Of a stretch of 64,000 nucleotides of DNA, positions 1-10,584 are shown piece after piece. The stretch lies in contig JADNRY010000313.1 in assembly GCA_015501585.1 (NCBI GenBank), positions 1-64,000 of the forward strand, given 5' to 3'. A model generated the notes under the pieces. That model was given only the letters and a program-made list of their open reading frames with translations. It was not told the DNA's origin and made no database searches. How positions within the stretch are numbered: position 1 is the first letter of the stretch; each line of letters begins with the position of its first letter. Source of the stretch: Rhodocollybia butyracea (taxonomy: Eukaryota > Basidiomycota > Agaricomycetes > Agaricales > Omphalotaceae). The translations under genes and the position numbers were made by a program.

Positions 1-471
1 ATAGTTTGCGCAGGCGCCTTCTTTTCCTTCTAGCTGTCATTAATCATTCTCCATCGACTGACGAACGACATCAAGTACTATTATTGGGAGCTACGGTAGG
101 TGTTCCAACTCGAGCTGTAAAGACCATATGTAGGCCTTGAGCTTGCCAATCATTAGTCGGCAAGACAGAATAACTTATAAGTAGTCAATTTGTGCCACAG
201 AATTTAGTAGGTGTATGTATATGAAGACTAAGGCTTTGAGTGTTCAAGGAGTGTACCAATCTTCGGGCATCTTCCTTCTCATCGATCTTATTGACCATTC
301 TATTCCTATCTCCTTCCATTCACCTGTTTCCCTTGAATGGCACCTTGAAAGGGCATCTAGTCCACTAAATTCTAAACTCAGCTGTTGATGTCAATATATC
401 TTGTCCGCCAGCTGTCGGCTCTAAACTTTACCGAGAGCAAATGTTTCCCTTTGTGGCCTAGCCTTTGATGG

Positions 472-763
472 TCACTCGAGACTGTTACTTGACTCTAATT
501 GAAGTACTGCACCACATATTTGATAATTCTGTCTAATGGCATCTTCAGTCCCAGAATTGCGACTCAACTCGACGATTCGGTTCTGGCCGCAGCATGTAGG
601 TACTTCTAGACCCAATAACATATCAAGGTTGTAGTGCAGGCCGATCAGCGCTTCAATGTACCTTGCATCGGATCGTGCCTCATTGGCGCTTAAAATCAAT
701 TCCCTGTGAGCGCCAGTATTCTTACTTCCATGTACAATGCCATACTGTCACAACTTGAGTCAT
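472..763 (-). pseudogene. Left-arm copy of a small unrecognised ORF, frame broken
   Basis: Counterpart of the 97-codon ORF at 13759-14052. The downstream 75 codons are still open in this arm, but a 2-nt deletion near 749 separates them from the ATG at 763. The ORF faces away from the neighbouring beta-trefoil gene copy, as in the other arm. No family is recognised. It may be a broken gene, or neither copy may be coding. Confidence 0.4.
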
Positions 764-927
764 TGATCATGATGGAGTTTATCCGCTGTGACGAAAATAC
801 TCACAGCTGACGATTATTTTACACCTGAACTGCCCCTTCTAAACTGGCCTTGGTGAAAGTATAAAAGTCCATCCGATATCGTGTACGATCTAAACACTAC
901 TTCCCTCAACCCTAATTTAAGCCAGCA

Positions 928-1715
928 ATGGGATTTGATAATCCATTTGGATTCGGTGGACCACCTCCATTTTTCGGTGGGGACCACCTTTTTTTCGGTG
1001 GGCTGCCTCCGGACCCTGCACTTTTTAATGGTGGACCTCCCCCGAATGTTGAAGCCTTAATGTCAGGCATGCTCTTGAACGTTAGGAACTTTCAGGTTGC
1101 GGATGTGCAGGTCAGTTCTAGCAACATGGCACTTGTTCCCAGTTTTAAAGGTAGCCCGGTACCGGAAAGCAGAAAGTACGTTGTCCATAATGTAGACTTA
1201 CAGAAGACTGACATTATCCCGTAGTGGCGTTCTCCCCGGCACAAGGCAGCGAAGATGAGAGCAAGATGTACATCAAGAGCCATGTTCTAACAGCCGGAGG
1301 AACAAACTTCCGTTATTCTGCCTCCCCAAGCGTATGTCTATATCTTATGAGGACTTAGGATCTGATTCAAAACATATAGAATATGGGAAGTATTGAGCTC
1401 ACCGAGTTTCAAGAGCCTGTTTGGACCATATCTGTTGTGGGTGATACTGGCCAACTAGGTCTTGTAGGGAAGAGCTTACGGTATGTGTAAGGTTGTGAAT
1501 AAACGTGAGCCATTTTACTGACCGTAAATGGCTAGGATTTTTTCTTCAACTACGGGAACGGACTTGTACTGGACCATGGACAGCAGTACTTCTCCTGGCA
1601 GGGTAAGCAATATTACAAACTATTGATTCTCCGTTCTGAGCAGTGTACCTCAGATTTTCCTGCAACCCTACAACAAGAGTGATGCGGATGCGCAGACTTG
1701 GATTCTTGAGGGTAA
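928..1715 (+). pseudogene. Left-arm copy of the beta-trefoil gene, disabled by indels
   Basis: This copy has the same exon layout as the intact right-arm gene at 12784-13593, including the G/P-rich start MGFDNPFGFGG. At least three single-base losses relative to that copy break it: one before the first donor (near 1171), one just after the first acceptor (near 1226) and one at the stop codon (near 1711), where the GGGTAA context has become GGTAA and the frame runs on. The G/P-rich tract is also altered near 985. Introns and splice sites are otherwise kept, so decay is recent compared with the inversion. Confidence 0.7.
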
Positions 1716-1980
1716 TTTCGGTATCGCTCTAGCGTGGATGGCAGTTTTAGTACAGTTTAAGTCGAAAAAGCAAATAAAAATAGCGGATCATCTGAAATGT
1801 AGTAGTAGTATGCTGTATCTTGTATGAGAGATGGGTTTGGTCAGCGTCGATGTTAAAAAATGGACTATCACCCCGCCGCACGAGTATAAACTCACATGGT
1901 CTCATTAGTCAACTTCGGAGGGTATGTAATACAAGCCAGTGATGCTTACCTTGCATCCAGTATACGGTCCACAGGCATAT

Positions 1981-2038
1981 CAACTTGCGAGTGTGGGCCA
2001 CCGCGCCAAGCACGTGGCAGGTACGAGTCCTGCAAGTA
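1981..2038 (+). other. tRNA-like A-box/B-box segment (left arm)
   Basis: The segment carries an A-box-like string (TTGCGAGTGTGG) and, about 30 nt on, a B-box-like string (GGTACGAGTCC, one change from GGTTCGANTCC). The B-box sits in a 5-bp stem with a 7-nt loop like a T arm. No full cloverleaf can be folded with confidence, so this may be a tRNA-derived SINE head or a tRNA relic. Copies lie in the right arm and, diverged, near 46.8 kb. Confidence 0.35.
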
Positions 2039-2113
2039 GTTATGAATAGTGCACTGCAACGACCACCGACGAAATGTAAAAAACTGAGGAAGTAAAGTGC
2101 GGGGGCTACAAAA

Positions 2114-2467
2114 ATGGAAGTATTATTAAGATGGATAAACGCCGTGTGGCAAAAAGAATGTACAGCACCGATAATCTGTGCATTAGAGGTGCAAGAAGTT
2201 CAAGAGTATATCAGATGCGGTAAAGTTTTGGGTAACATCAGAAAGTCACATGTCAAGCGCTTTGAATTTCTAAATATGGGGAAACGATTCTTCCAAATTT
2301 GGGCAAGGTCAGCCCTAATCGGGAATGAATTCCCACGCGAAACCGGCCATAAGGACGAGCCTTCATTACATTCAGGACTCGTAATGCTGTTCTCCCTCTC
2401 AAGATATTTTGAATACCGCTTGGCAAAACGGGTCGGTCTTTGTGAAATAGAGCATCTTAAGTACTAA
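2114..2467 (+). repeat. Unrecognised dispersed repeat with a 117-codon ORF (left arm)
   Basis: The ORF is open here but is split into two overlapping frames in the right arm (12029-12247 and 12168-12383, minus) by a small indel, which argues against selection on the protein. Pieces of the same unit recur, diverged, at 45640-45712 and 46480-46510, so this is a dispersed repeat. No protein family is recognised. Confidence 0.5.
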
Positions 2468-2539
2468 GCTGTAACACGCACTGAGCGTGCCATTTACGCT
2501 TCACAGTTTCCCTCCCCTCAACCTCTCAGCACTCACTGA

Positions 2540-2750
2540 AGTCTCGACTTTACTTTACCCACTCTTGCACCTCGTGGTGAGCGATCTATGTGGACTTGCC
2601 AATCACAATGTCACAGAAAGCTGAGATCTCCAGTGTTACTCGATCGCCGGGCACGACCACTATTGAGAGCTCCAGACTCCACTGCTTGTGTCTTTGACAC
2701 CTACACACTCAAAATATTCCCTTTGAGGCGAAAGCCTTCACCTTGCCTAT
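2540..2750 (+). repeat. Dispersed repeat shared with 17.0 kb
   Basis: About 200 bp here, also present in the right arm, align with 17027-17215 in the same orientation at clearly lower identity than the arms show to each other. Shared landmarks are a GTCTCGACTT start, GGACTTGCCA and GTGTTACTC-like strings. An 87-codon ORF starting at 2588 is open here but the 17 kb copy does not keep the frame, so it is treated as non-coding. Confidence 0.6.
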
Positions 2751-2785
2751 TGAGTCAGGAGAACTTCTATAGGTTGTGTTTGCTC

Positions 2786-3509
2786 GGGCTAGGTGATTTT
2801 GCCGTGCAGCCGGTGCGTGGTGCGTGCACACGTAGATGTGTTCCTGGGTAGTACATATAATAATTACTGGGCTTGTGGCTATTGACGAGGTCCTAAATGT
2901 AAATTTTTATTCTTAGATTTAAAAAAATATACACATCACGCAACACTTGGGCGCACTCGGCATCATTCGCACGCACCCTTGCACGCACCCGCACGCACTC
3001 GCACGCACCCTTGCACGCACCTGCAAAATGATGCGAGGGCGCGTGCAAATTGTGATGGCGCGCGCGTGCAGGTCTCTTCAGCAGTGCGAATTGCAACCCG
3101 CTCATACTTGCTTTTCAGGTACATCTCAATGACCTTTCCTTACAGCCTACTAGTATAGACTTCTATAAGCGCAGTGCAGGCCAATTGATAGTAATAATAG
3201 GTATCAGGATACCTATAATATATTATCTGCCTTGTAAATTGTAAAATGTATGATCAAGGTGCAGCTTCATGATGGAGTTGGAGAAATGTTACTTAATGTC
3301 TGTCCTACTAGTAGCACTTCAAATAATGAAGTGGAATTGGTACTCTGAGTACCTACCAGCCATGCTACACCATGCACCACCAGTTGTGCTCGGCCCGGTC
3401 AACACACACGCACTTGCACGCACTTGCACGCACCACGCACCACATTTGCACGCACTTGCACGCACCCAGCACGCACCACGCATTGGGTGCACGGCAAAAT
3501 ATATGTGCC
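2786..3509. mobile_element. Non-autonomous Mutator-like insertion, left arm only
   Basis: A 724-bp block interrupts the left arm and is absent from the right arm. It is flanked by a direct 10-bp duplication GTGTTTGCTC (2776-2785 and 3510-3519), which occurs once at the empty site in the right arm (near 11720). Its ends form imperfect inverted repeats of about 40 bp that share ATTTTGCCGTGCA and TGCGTGGTGCGTGC. Arrays of GCACGCAC lie inside both ends. A 9-11 bp target duplication fits the MULE superfamily. No transposase is present, and the ORFs over the GCACGCAC arrays are low-complexity. Confidence 0.75.
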
Positions 3510-3991
3510 GTGTTTGCTCTCCGTTTTGTATACTCTTGTTCCGGGGCTAAGTTCACTTTGATGAGTTGTGATTCAAGTAACAACCGCCATTCAGTCATGA
3601 GATTCTTGCTTCTGCGAAACAAGTTGGACTTACGAAAAAGGCGTCAAGCGCCTGACTTTGGAGATGAAGTGAAGTAGTAGCAACTGTCGTGCCCGCCACC
3701 AAGAGGCCGGGGATTCTGTCGATTCTTCTGCCTCTTCCTCAGGTTCATTCGTCCTCTTCCAAGCCTTCCGTTTGTTTCTTGAGAGGAAATGTGTATAGAC
3801 TAGATACCACCAAGACAGGGATGCAAAAAATCAGAGTCCAGTACAGTGTGAACCGAAAGATACTGAAGCTCTTCAACTAGTGCAGGACTTTATTGAAGCT
3901 GACCCCAGGATTAATGAGATAGAGACCACCTAGTTGGATGGGCTTTTGGGCTGCCGGGGTGCGCTCCCTACAGACTACACTGCGTGCAAAC

Positions 3992-4645
3992 TTACATAAG
4001 TTAGCCTAACTTATGTAATTAAAATCAAAAACAGTCAAAAAACGATGGATGCATAAGTTACGCACTTTATGGAAATTTTTTGGAAAACTTATGGAACTCA
4101 GCCATTGAATATGACTTGTGGAAGTCATGTTACAAAGGAGATTCCTATGAAAGACTTATAGAACCTACTTTTTGCACAAGTTTTGAATAATAATGGATCA
4201 CCATATACTTTGACAATGGAATACAGATAGAAATGATATGGAAAGCAACTGATTCAATATATTTTAGCTATGAGAATTATAAGTTAGGCTACTTAAGGAA
4301 TACAGATGGATTACAAATTGAAAACAGGGTAAAAACAAATACTAAACAAATGAAAATCAGATGGAAAGGTATGAAGGATAAGAGAAAGATAAGTTAGGGT
4401 AACAAAAGGAAAACTTATGGAAATCAGATATTGTGACATGGTCACAAAAGAAAATTATTAGATTCTCATTTGTTCTGATGGCATACATTATCAATAGCAA
4501 AGACTTATGAAACCCTGTATTCCATAAGTGATGTTGAAGTTAGAGAGAAAAGTAGAATGCAAAAGCGAAACAGATGAAAATCACACAAGAACCTTGATTT
4601 GATAAGTTTAAAATTTTATTCAAACATTTGAGAAAACTTATGAAA
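3992..4645. repeat. AT-rich tract with repeated CATAAGT motifs (left arm)
   Basis: The tract opens with a perfect 27-bp palindrome (3992-4018) built on TTACATAAGTTAG. The heptamer CATAAGT or its complement ACTTATG then recurs irregularly, with eight exact copies and several one-base variants over 650 bp. There is no open frame of note. It could be subterminal protein-binding sites of an unrecognised element, or a decayed satellite. Confidence 0.5.
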
Positions 4646-4863
4646 CTAATATGTAATGTGGGTTGTGGTTGTGGTTGTGAGAATTGCCAGGGATCAAACT
4701 AGCAAGAGGGAGGGGACATCAATGGTAGTTCCTTTTTGGAGCTGAAAATTGAAGGAAGCGGTGAGAGCCCACTTCACTTGAATTGATGCATGCCAGTGAT
4801 ATGGGTTGCTGGGTTAGGAGTAACAGGAGTTAATGAGAGTAATAAAACTTTTATTTCCCATTA

Positions 4864-5128
4864 CTGTACCATTTTGAGCACTTCGTAAGGGGTGTGACCT
4901 GTGACCCCACCTTCTGAGATAAAATTTCGTCAGATTACAGTTGTAGGGGTGACCACTACGAAATTTAGTAGTGTGCCACAGGTGCCAGAAAATTTTTTGT
5001 ACATATAGTGCTGGTGACTTGAAATTTTTTTTTGTAAGGTCCCTCCAATACCTGTGACCAGGTGTGACCTTTCGGACAATCCGGGTCCCTTGTGACCCGT
5101 GACTTACAAACTCCTCAAAATGGTACAG
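4864..5128. mobile_element. Tc1/mariner-like MITE (left-arm copy)
   Basis: A 265-bp element with inverted ends starting CTGTACCATTTTGAG and a TA on each side (4862-4863, 5129-5130), the usual target duplication of Tc1/mariner elements. It has no coding capacity. The same element sits at the matching place in the other arm, so it was inserted before the inverted duplication. Confidence 0.75.
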
Positions 5129-5298
5129 TATGTGTAAGGATCTAGCCGGAACCCTGTGAGCATGGGTTACGTACCTGGAAATCTAAGTGCGGATATGCTC
5201 TGTACTGCCATTGTTCAGCCAGACTGGAAAGTTGGTTTGTGATGTGAAAGGAAGAAAGTGTAGAATGGCACAAACAGGTCAAATCCAAATAGAGTAAA

Positions 5299-6958
5299 TT
5301 GCAGAGTAATCAGGATACTAATCAGGTTATAATAGGAGTAATTGGTGTAATCAGGGTAATCAGGGTGATGAGAGTAATCAGAGTAATGGGAGTAATAGGA
5401 GTAATCAGGGTAATAGAAGTAACAGGAGTAATAGGTGTAATCAGGGTAATGGGAGTAATAGGTGTAATCAGGGTAATAGGAGTAACGGGAGTAATCAGTG
5501 TAATGGGAGCTTAATCCAAGTAGTCAGAATAATAAAAGTAATTGGAGTAATTGGTGTATTTAGGGTAATAGGAGTAATCAGAGTAATCAGTGTAATGGGA
5601 GCTTAATTGGAGTAATCAGGGTAATAATCAAGGTATTAGGAGTAATGGGAGTAATAGGTGGAATCAAGGTAATCGGGGCACTGGGTGTAATCAGAGTAAC
5701 GGGAGTAATAGGTGTAATCAGGGTAATAGGAGTAACGGGAGCTTAATCAAGTAGTCAGAGTAATAGAAGTAGTTGGAGTAATTGGTGTATTTAGGGTAAT
5801 CGGAGTAATCGGAGTAATCAGTTAATGGGAGCTTAATTGGAGTAATCAGGGTAATAGGAGTAATGGAGTAATAGGTGTAATAAGAGTAATAGGAGTAACA
5901 GGAGTAATAGGAGTAATGGGAGTAATAGGTGTAATGGGAGTAATCAGTGTAATGGGAGTGTAATCAAGTAGTCAGAGTAATAGAAGTATTCAAAGTAATT
6001 GGTGTATTTAGGGTAAGTAACAGGAGTAATCATTGTAATGGGAGTGTAATCAAGTAGTCAGAGTAATTGGTGTATTTAGGGTAATCAGAGTAATTGGAGT
6101 AATCAGTTAATGGGAGCTTAAATGGAGTAATCAGGGTAATAGGAGTGATGGGAGTAATAGGTGTAATCAGGGTAAAAAAGGTAACAGGAGTAACAGGAAT
6201 AATCAGTGTAGTGGGAGTAATAGGTCTAATCAGAGTGATAGGAGTAACAGGAGTAATAGGAGTAATCAGAGTAATGGGAGTAATAGGTGTAATCAGGGTA
6301 ATAGGAGTAACGGGAGTAATCAGTGTAATGGGAGCGTAATCAAGTAGTCAGAGTAATAGAAGTAGTCAGAGTAATTGGTGTATTTAGGGTAATTGGAGTA
6401 ACTGGAGTAATCAGTGTAATGGGAGCTAAATTGGAGTAATTAGGGTAATAAGAGTGATGGGAGTAATAGGTGTAATCAGGGTAATTGGAGTTAAGGATGA
6501 TCACGAGTCCAGGTCCTCCGCTGGTACCTGCAGGTCAGACCCATGGGAATACCTGCCAGTATCTGACCCGCAGATCCCGGTACCGGTTTCCCACAGGTCT
6601 TAATTGGTTGCAGGTCAGAACTTTGCATTTTTCTGGTGACCTGCAATGTCTTGCCGGGTATTTGGTAAGTAAATTTTGACCCAGCAAAGAGTAATGGAAG
6701 TAAAAGGTGTAATCAGGGTAATAGGAGTAAAAGTGTAATGGGAGCTTAAATCAGGGTAATAGGAGTAATAGGAGTAATAGGAGTAATCAGAGTAATGGGA
6801 GTAGTAGGTGTAGTAGGTGTAATCAGGGTAATAGGAGTAATCAGAGTAATGGTGTAATCAGGGTAATAGGAGTAACGGGAGTAATCAGTGTAATGGCAGC
6901 GTAATCAAGTAGTCAGACTAATAGAAGTAGTTGGAGTAGTTGGAGTAATTGGTGTAAT
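5299..6958 (+). repeat. 9-bp minisatellite (left arm)
   Basis: Degenerate tandem array of a 9-bp unit of the form RGTAATNGG (variants GTAATAGGA, GTAATCAGG, GTAACGGGA), with occasional higher-order blocks carrying TGTATTTAGGGTAA. Because the unit is three codons long, long open frames of V/I/G/M-rich protein appear; these are by-products of the repeat. The array is interrupted by a unique block at about 6490-6690 and ends at the transposon insertion. Confidence 0.9.
6490..6690. other. Unique block inside the minisatellite
   Basis: About 200 bp of non-repeat sequence lie within the 9-bp array of the left arm only. The block contains several CCTGCAGGTCAGA-like and ACCTGC strings in both orientations. 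No clear terminal inverted repeat or target duplication can be set, because the flanks are themselves repetitive. It may be another small insertion. Confidence 0.4.
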
Positions 6959-7130
6959 AGGGTGTTTCACGATGGATAGTAAACAGTTTTTTACGGTGTT
7001 TTTAGAGTCTTTACAAGTTTTTTTACATACTTTTTAACCAACTTTTCTTGTAAAAAAAAGCCTTAAAAAGCCATAAAAAGAGATCCTTGCGTGAAACCCC
7101 CAGACTTTTGTTTCTAAGACTCTTTTTCCA

Positions 7131-8403
7131 TTGCGTATTGGACTTTCCTTATTTAGGTTATGCAAGTTAGCGCCAAAGCGCTTAAGACACATCCCCACTG
7201 TTCCAGTCCATGAAACACTCCTCCAGGGAGCGCTGCAGTACGCCCGCCGTTTGCAAATTGCTTCCGCAGAAATCTACATGTTATTCCTGAAACATTTGAT
7301 GCTCTGCTTGAGCACATCAAAGATCACCCTGTATTCCTGAGCAATGGACCCTCCCAGCTGGCAATTACCCATTAACTTGTCATTGCGCTGTTTCGTTTTG
7401 GACATTTTGGCAATGCTGCATCTGTAGAGGCAGTGGGTCAATGGGCTGGTGTCTCTGCAGGAACAGTGGTGAACGCAACACGCCGTGTCATCCTGACTTT
7501 TTTGGCGCTACATGATGATGCTATTCATTGGCCCAGTGCAGAGGAAAAGGAAGCTGGAAAGGAATGGGTTGAAGAGGCATCATGTGCTGCTTGGAGAGAT
7601 GGTTGGTTGATGGTGGATGGGACTCTGATTCCTCTTGCAGAGAAGCCAGCATTTCATGGCGAGGCATACTTTGACTGGAAATCCAACTATTCCTGAACGT
7701 TCAGGTATGTTTTTTTCACCTGTTTCAATTTGCTCTCACTCAGGTTGATTTGTATCACTTGTAGCTCATTACGCTCCCAAATCTCCGCATTGTTGACTAT
7801 GTTATTGGGCATTGCGGCAGTGTACACAAGTTGACCGCATTTCTTGATTCTTGTACCTTCAAAACCGCCAACATGTAATAGGTCCTAGTGAATGGATCTG
7901 GGCAGACTCTGCCTACCCAGTCGAAGCTTGGTGTGTGACGCCGTACAAGAAACCAGCCGCTAATGTGCTGGAAAACAAATGTTTTAATTATTGGGTTTTC
8001 ACGTGTATGTCTCTGTCATCCTCTTTGTTCAATATTAGACACTTACATGGGTTTGGATAGGTTCGAATTCGCTCAGAGAATGCAGTTGGCTTTGTCAAGG
8101 AAGATTTCCATCCCTGAAAGGCCTCCGCCAGCAAATCAAGAATAAGACTGATCATTTGCGTGCAGTGGAATGGGTTTGTGCTTGCCTTGTTATTCATACT
8201 CTCGTATTTGATATTGAGTCTGGTGTGGAGCGAGATTCTGATTGGGAGGAGGCCCTTATTCAGGAGGGTTTAGCGTCAGAGAGCTCTGGAGATTCAGACT
8301 TGGATGGTGTCCCTCAACAGATCCGGCGCAAAAATCTTGGACAGCAGAAACAACGCAAATTAAAAGAGGCTTTATTTACCAGTGGAGTTGCCACTGTAAT
8401 TTA
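7131..8403 (+). pseudogene. Harbinger transposase (DDE_Tnp_4), frameshifted
   Basis: This is the catalytic protein of the element. An N-terminal helical stretch (FRRNLHVIPETFDALLEH, near 7255) leads to a helix-turn-helix-like part (FRFGHFGNAASVEAV, then GVSAGTVV). The DDE residues are visible as VDGTLIPL (first D), WADSAYP (second D) and SENAVGFVKGRFPSLK (E). Several breaks interrupt the frame: near 7370; near 7693, where the frame meets TGA in place of YSLNVQ; and near 7870. At least one intron (7705-7763, GTATGT...TAG) and probably a second near 7995-8060 are kept. The C-terminus ends in a K/Q-rich tail at 8403. Confidence 0.8.
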
Positions 8404-8471
8404 GTTTGTACATATGATATCGTCTCATATATGTATAGAAACTGCAAGAAATTTGACAATATTTCAACTAC

Positions 8472-9275
8472 TTATGTAGGGAGGTAACGATCCCAGTTGC
8501 TCCCATCATTGAACACATGAGCACTGTCATCGCTTGCGCTTCCGTTATCTCCCATGTTTGACATACCCTGGGAAGCTCTGTTATGCAGGACCATCATCTT
8601 CAAAAGCTTCCGTTGCTCTTTTGATTCCTCAGCTTTCATCCGAACCTCTTCTGCCTTTAACTCCATCTTCCTGGTCTTTGCTTTTTGCCGCTCAAGCTCA
8701 AGTGCCTGTCGACCCGATTCTAACTCTAGCTCCTTCAGACGTATTGCGTTACGCTCTCCCAGCCTCTTCTGCATCTCCTTTGTTTCCTCCTCCTGGGATT
8801 CCTCGAAAGCGGTAAGCACAGTTCTTTTCTTGGCCGTTGAAGGATTAGCTGATGTCTTCTTAATCCTTTGCCTTACAGGGCTATCTGAACCAAGTTGCGC
8901 ATGCTTCTGATCAAGTTTGGCGCGAAGCTGTAGGGTTGGCTTTGTAGTCACCCTGTATCTTGGTATCATTGATATTCTCAAATATCTCCTTCGCAAGCTG
9001 ACCATATAAGATTGTTTTGCCTTTGTGAGCTTGGACCTTTCTTGGACCTTCTTCTTTTGCCTCTGTCATTGAATCCCTAACAGCTTCAAGCAGAATGTTG
9101 GATTGTTCAGGAGATATTTGATTCCAAGCTGTGTCCATTTGTTGTGTTTATTCCATTCAATTTTGGGTGCATGTGGTTTTTTGGGAGCCACAGGCTTCAA
9201 CTCTGAGGGTGTAGATTTTGGTGCCTTTGCTTTGGGGGCTTTTTTGTAGTTGTGCTGGTGCCATCCTGAACGTTG
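8472..9275 (-). pseudogene. Harbinger accessory protein, frameshifted
   Basis: This is the second gene of the element, convergent with the transposase and ending 69 bp from its stop. Two overlapping open frames (9138-8911 and 9005-8472) and an upstream A/P/K-rich frame (about 9275-9140) join only across two indels. The C-terminal half is a long charged coiled coil (repeated KELELE, LELERQKAK, KAEEVRMKAEE). In the family the partner protein is a Myb/SANT-like DNA-binding protein that helps nuclear import and DNA binding of the transposase. The N-terminal part here is too weak to assign that domain firmly. Confidence 0.6.
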
Positions 9276-9527
9276 AGCAAGATGGATAGTTATGACTCAA
9301 AGCAAATTAGTAATTAATTAGTTGATTATCTGATTTAGTAATGGGATAAAAAGGCTTGATAAAAAAACTCATAAAAACGGATGAAGTACAGAAACAGCTC
9401 AAGAGCCGTTTCTGCGTCTTCTCAAAAAAGAAGGCACTTTTTATCAAATTTTTACGCATAAAGAATCCGTAAAAAGCATCGTAAAAATGCCTTAAAAAAT
9501 GCTGTTCAGTCCATCGTGAAACACCCT

Positions 9528-9945
9528 AATGGGAGGCTCCCATTAACTGATTACTCCAATTACTCCATTAATCCTAATACCCTGATTATTACCCTGATTA
9601 CTCCAATTAAGCTCCCATTACACTGATTACTCTGATTACTCCTATTACCCTAAATACACCAATTACTCCAATTACTTTTATTATTCTGACTACTTGGATT
9701 AAGCTCCCATTACACTGATTACTCCCGTTACTCCTATTACCCTGATTACACCTATTACTCCCATTACCCTGATTACACCTATTACTCCCATTACCCTGAT
9801 TACACCTATTACTCCTGTTACTTCTATTACCCTGATTACTCCTATTACTCCCATTACTCTGATTACTCTCATCACCCTGATTACCCTGATTACACCAATT
9901 ACTCCTATTATAACCTGATTAGTATCCTGATTACTCTGCAATTTA
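9528..9945 (-). repeat. 9-bp minisatellite (right arm, shorter allele)
   Basis: Same RGTAATNGG array as in the left arm, read on the minus strand, but about a quarter as long and without the unique block. The start of the array at its outer side (near 9945) matches 5299 in the left arm, so the length difference arose at the inner side, next to the transposon. Confidence 0.9.
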
Positions 9946-10111
9946 CTCTATTTGGATTTGACCTGTTTGTGCCATTCTACACTTTCTTCCTTTCACATCA
10001 CAAACCAACTTTCCAGTCTGGCTGAACAATGGCAGTACAGAGCATATCCGCACTTAGATTTCCAGGTACGTAACCCATGCTCACAGGGTTCCGGCTAGAT
10101 CCTTACACATA

Positions 10112-10375
10112 CTGTACCATTTTGAGGAGTTTGTAAGTCACGGGTCACAAGGGACCCGGATTGTCCGAAAGGTCACACCTGGTCACAGGTATTGGAGGGA
10201 CCTTACAAAAAAAAATTCAAGTCACCAGCACTATATGTACAAAAAATTTTCTGGCACCTGTGGCACACTACTAAATTTCATAGTGGTCACCCCTACAACT
10301 GTAATCTGACGAAATTTTATCTCAGAAGGTGGGGTCACAGGTCACACCCCTTACGAAGTGCTCAAAATGGTACAG
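10112..10375. mobile_element. Tc1/mariner-like MITE (right-arm copy)
   Basis: A 264-bp reverse-complement copy of the left-arm MITE at 4864-5128, again bounded by TA (10110-10111 and 10376-10377). The 77-codon ORF over it is not conserved and is disregarded. Confidence 0.75.
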
Positions 10376-10584
10376 TAATGGGAAATAAAAGTTTTATTAC
10401 TCTCATTAACTCCTGTTACTCCTAACCCAGCAACCCATATCACTGGCATGCATCAATTCAAGTGAAGTGGGCTCTCACCGCTTCCTTCAATTTTCAGCTC
10501 CAAAAAGGAACTACCATTGATGTCCCCTCCCTCTTGCTAGTTTGATCCCTGGCAATTCTCACAACCACAACCACAACCCACATT

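Larger units (their letters stand above)
1..6958 (+). repeat. Left arm of a ~14.5 kb inverted repeat
   Basis: Read forward, this arm matches the reverse strand of 14523 down to 9528, with scattered substitutions and small indels. The first bases of the window are the reverse complement of bases ending at 14523, so the true outer end may lie outside the window. In order it holds a small ORF (minus), a beta-trefoil gene copy, a tRNA-like box pair, an unrecognised repeat, a Mutator-like insertion, a 63-codon ORF at 3689-3880 conserved in both arms (probably not a gene), a CATAAGT-rich tract, a TA-flanked MITE and a minisatellite. The arm is longer than its partner because of the 724-bp insertion and an expanded minisatellite. 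Confidence 0.95.
6959..9527 (+). mobile_element. PIF/Harbinger DNA transposon at the palindrome centre
   Basis: A 2569-bp element with inverted ends AGGGTGTTTCACGATGGA, flanked by a likely AAT duplication (6956-6958 and 9528-9530). The exact duplication is uncertain by a base or two because the target is repetitive. It has the two-gene layout of the superfamily: a DDE_Tnp_4 transposase (plus) and an accessory protein (minus), in convergent orientation. Both genes are frameshifted, so this copy is not autonomous. The subterminal parts are rich in TTTTTACG/CGTAAAAA strings. It forms the whole spacer between the two arms. Confidence 0.85.

Noticed and set aside
472..699. Counting both arm copies of the small ORF as two separate genes
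   Set aside because: The left copy has lost its start frame by a 2-nt deletion; only the right copy is fully open.
2893..3677. His/Ala/Thr-rich ORFs over the GCACGCAC arrays on both strands
   Set aside because: They are low-complexity readings of subterminal repeats inside a transposable element, open in several frames at once.
5299..6339. Open frames encoding long V/I/G/M-rich repeat proteins (also 9699-9941 minus)
   Set aside because: The 9-bp unit is a multiple of three, so open frames arise automatically. There is no conserved start or unique end, and arm lengths differ freely.
8050..8070. GGTTCGAATTC near 8061 as a tRNA B box
   Set aside because: It lies within the transposase coding region (VRIRSENAVG), and no cloverleaf or A box precedes it.
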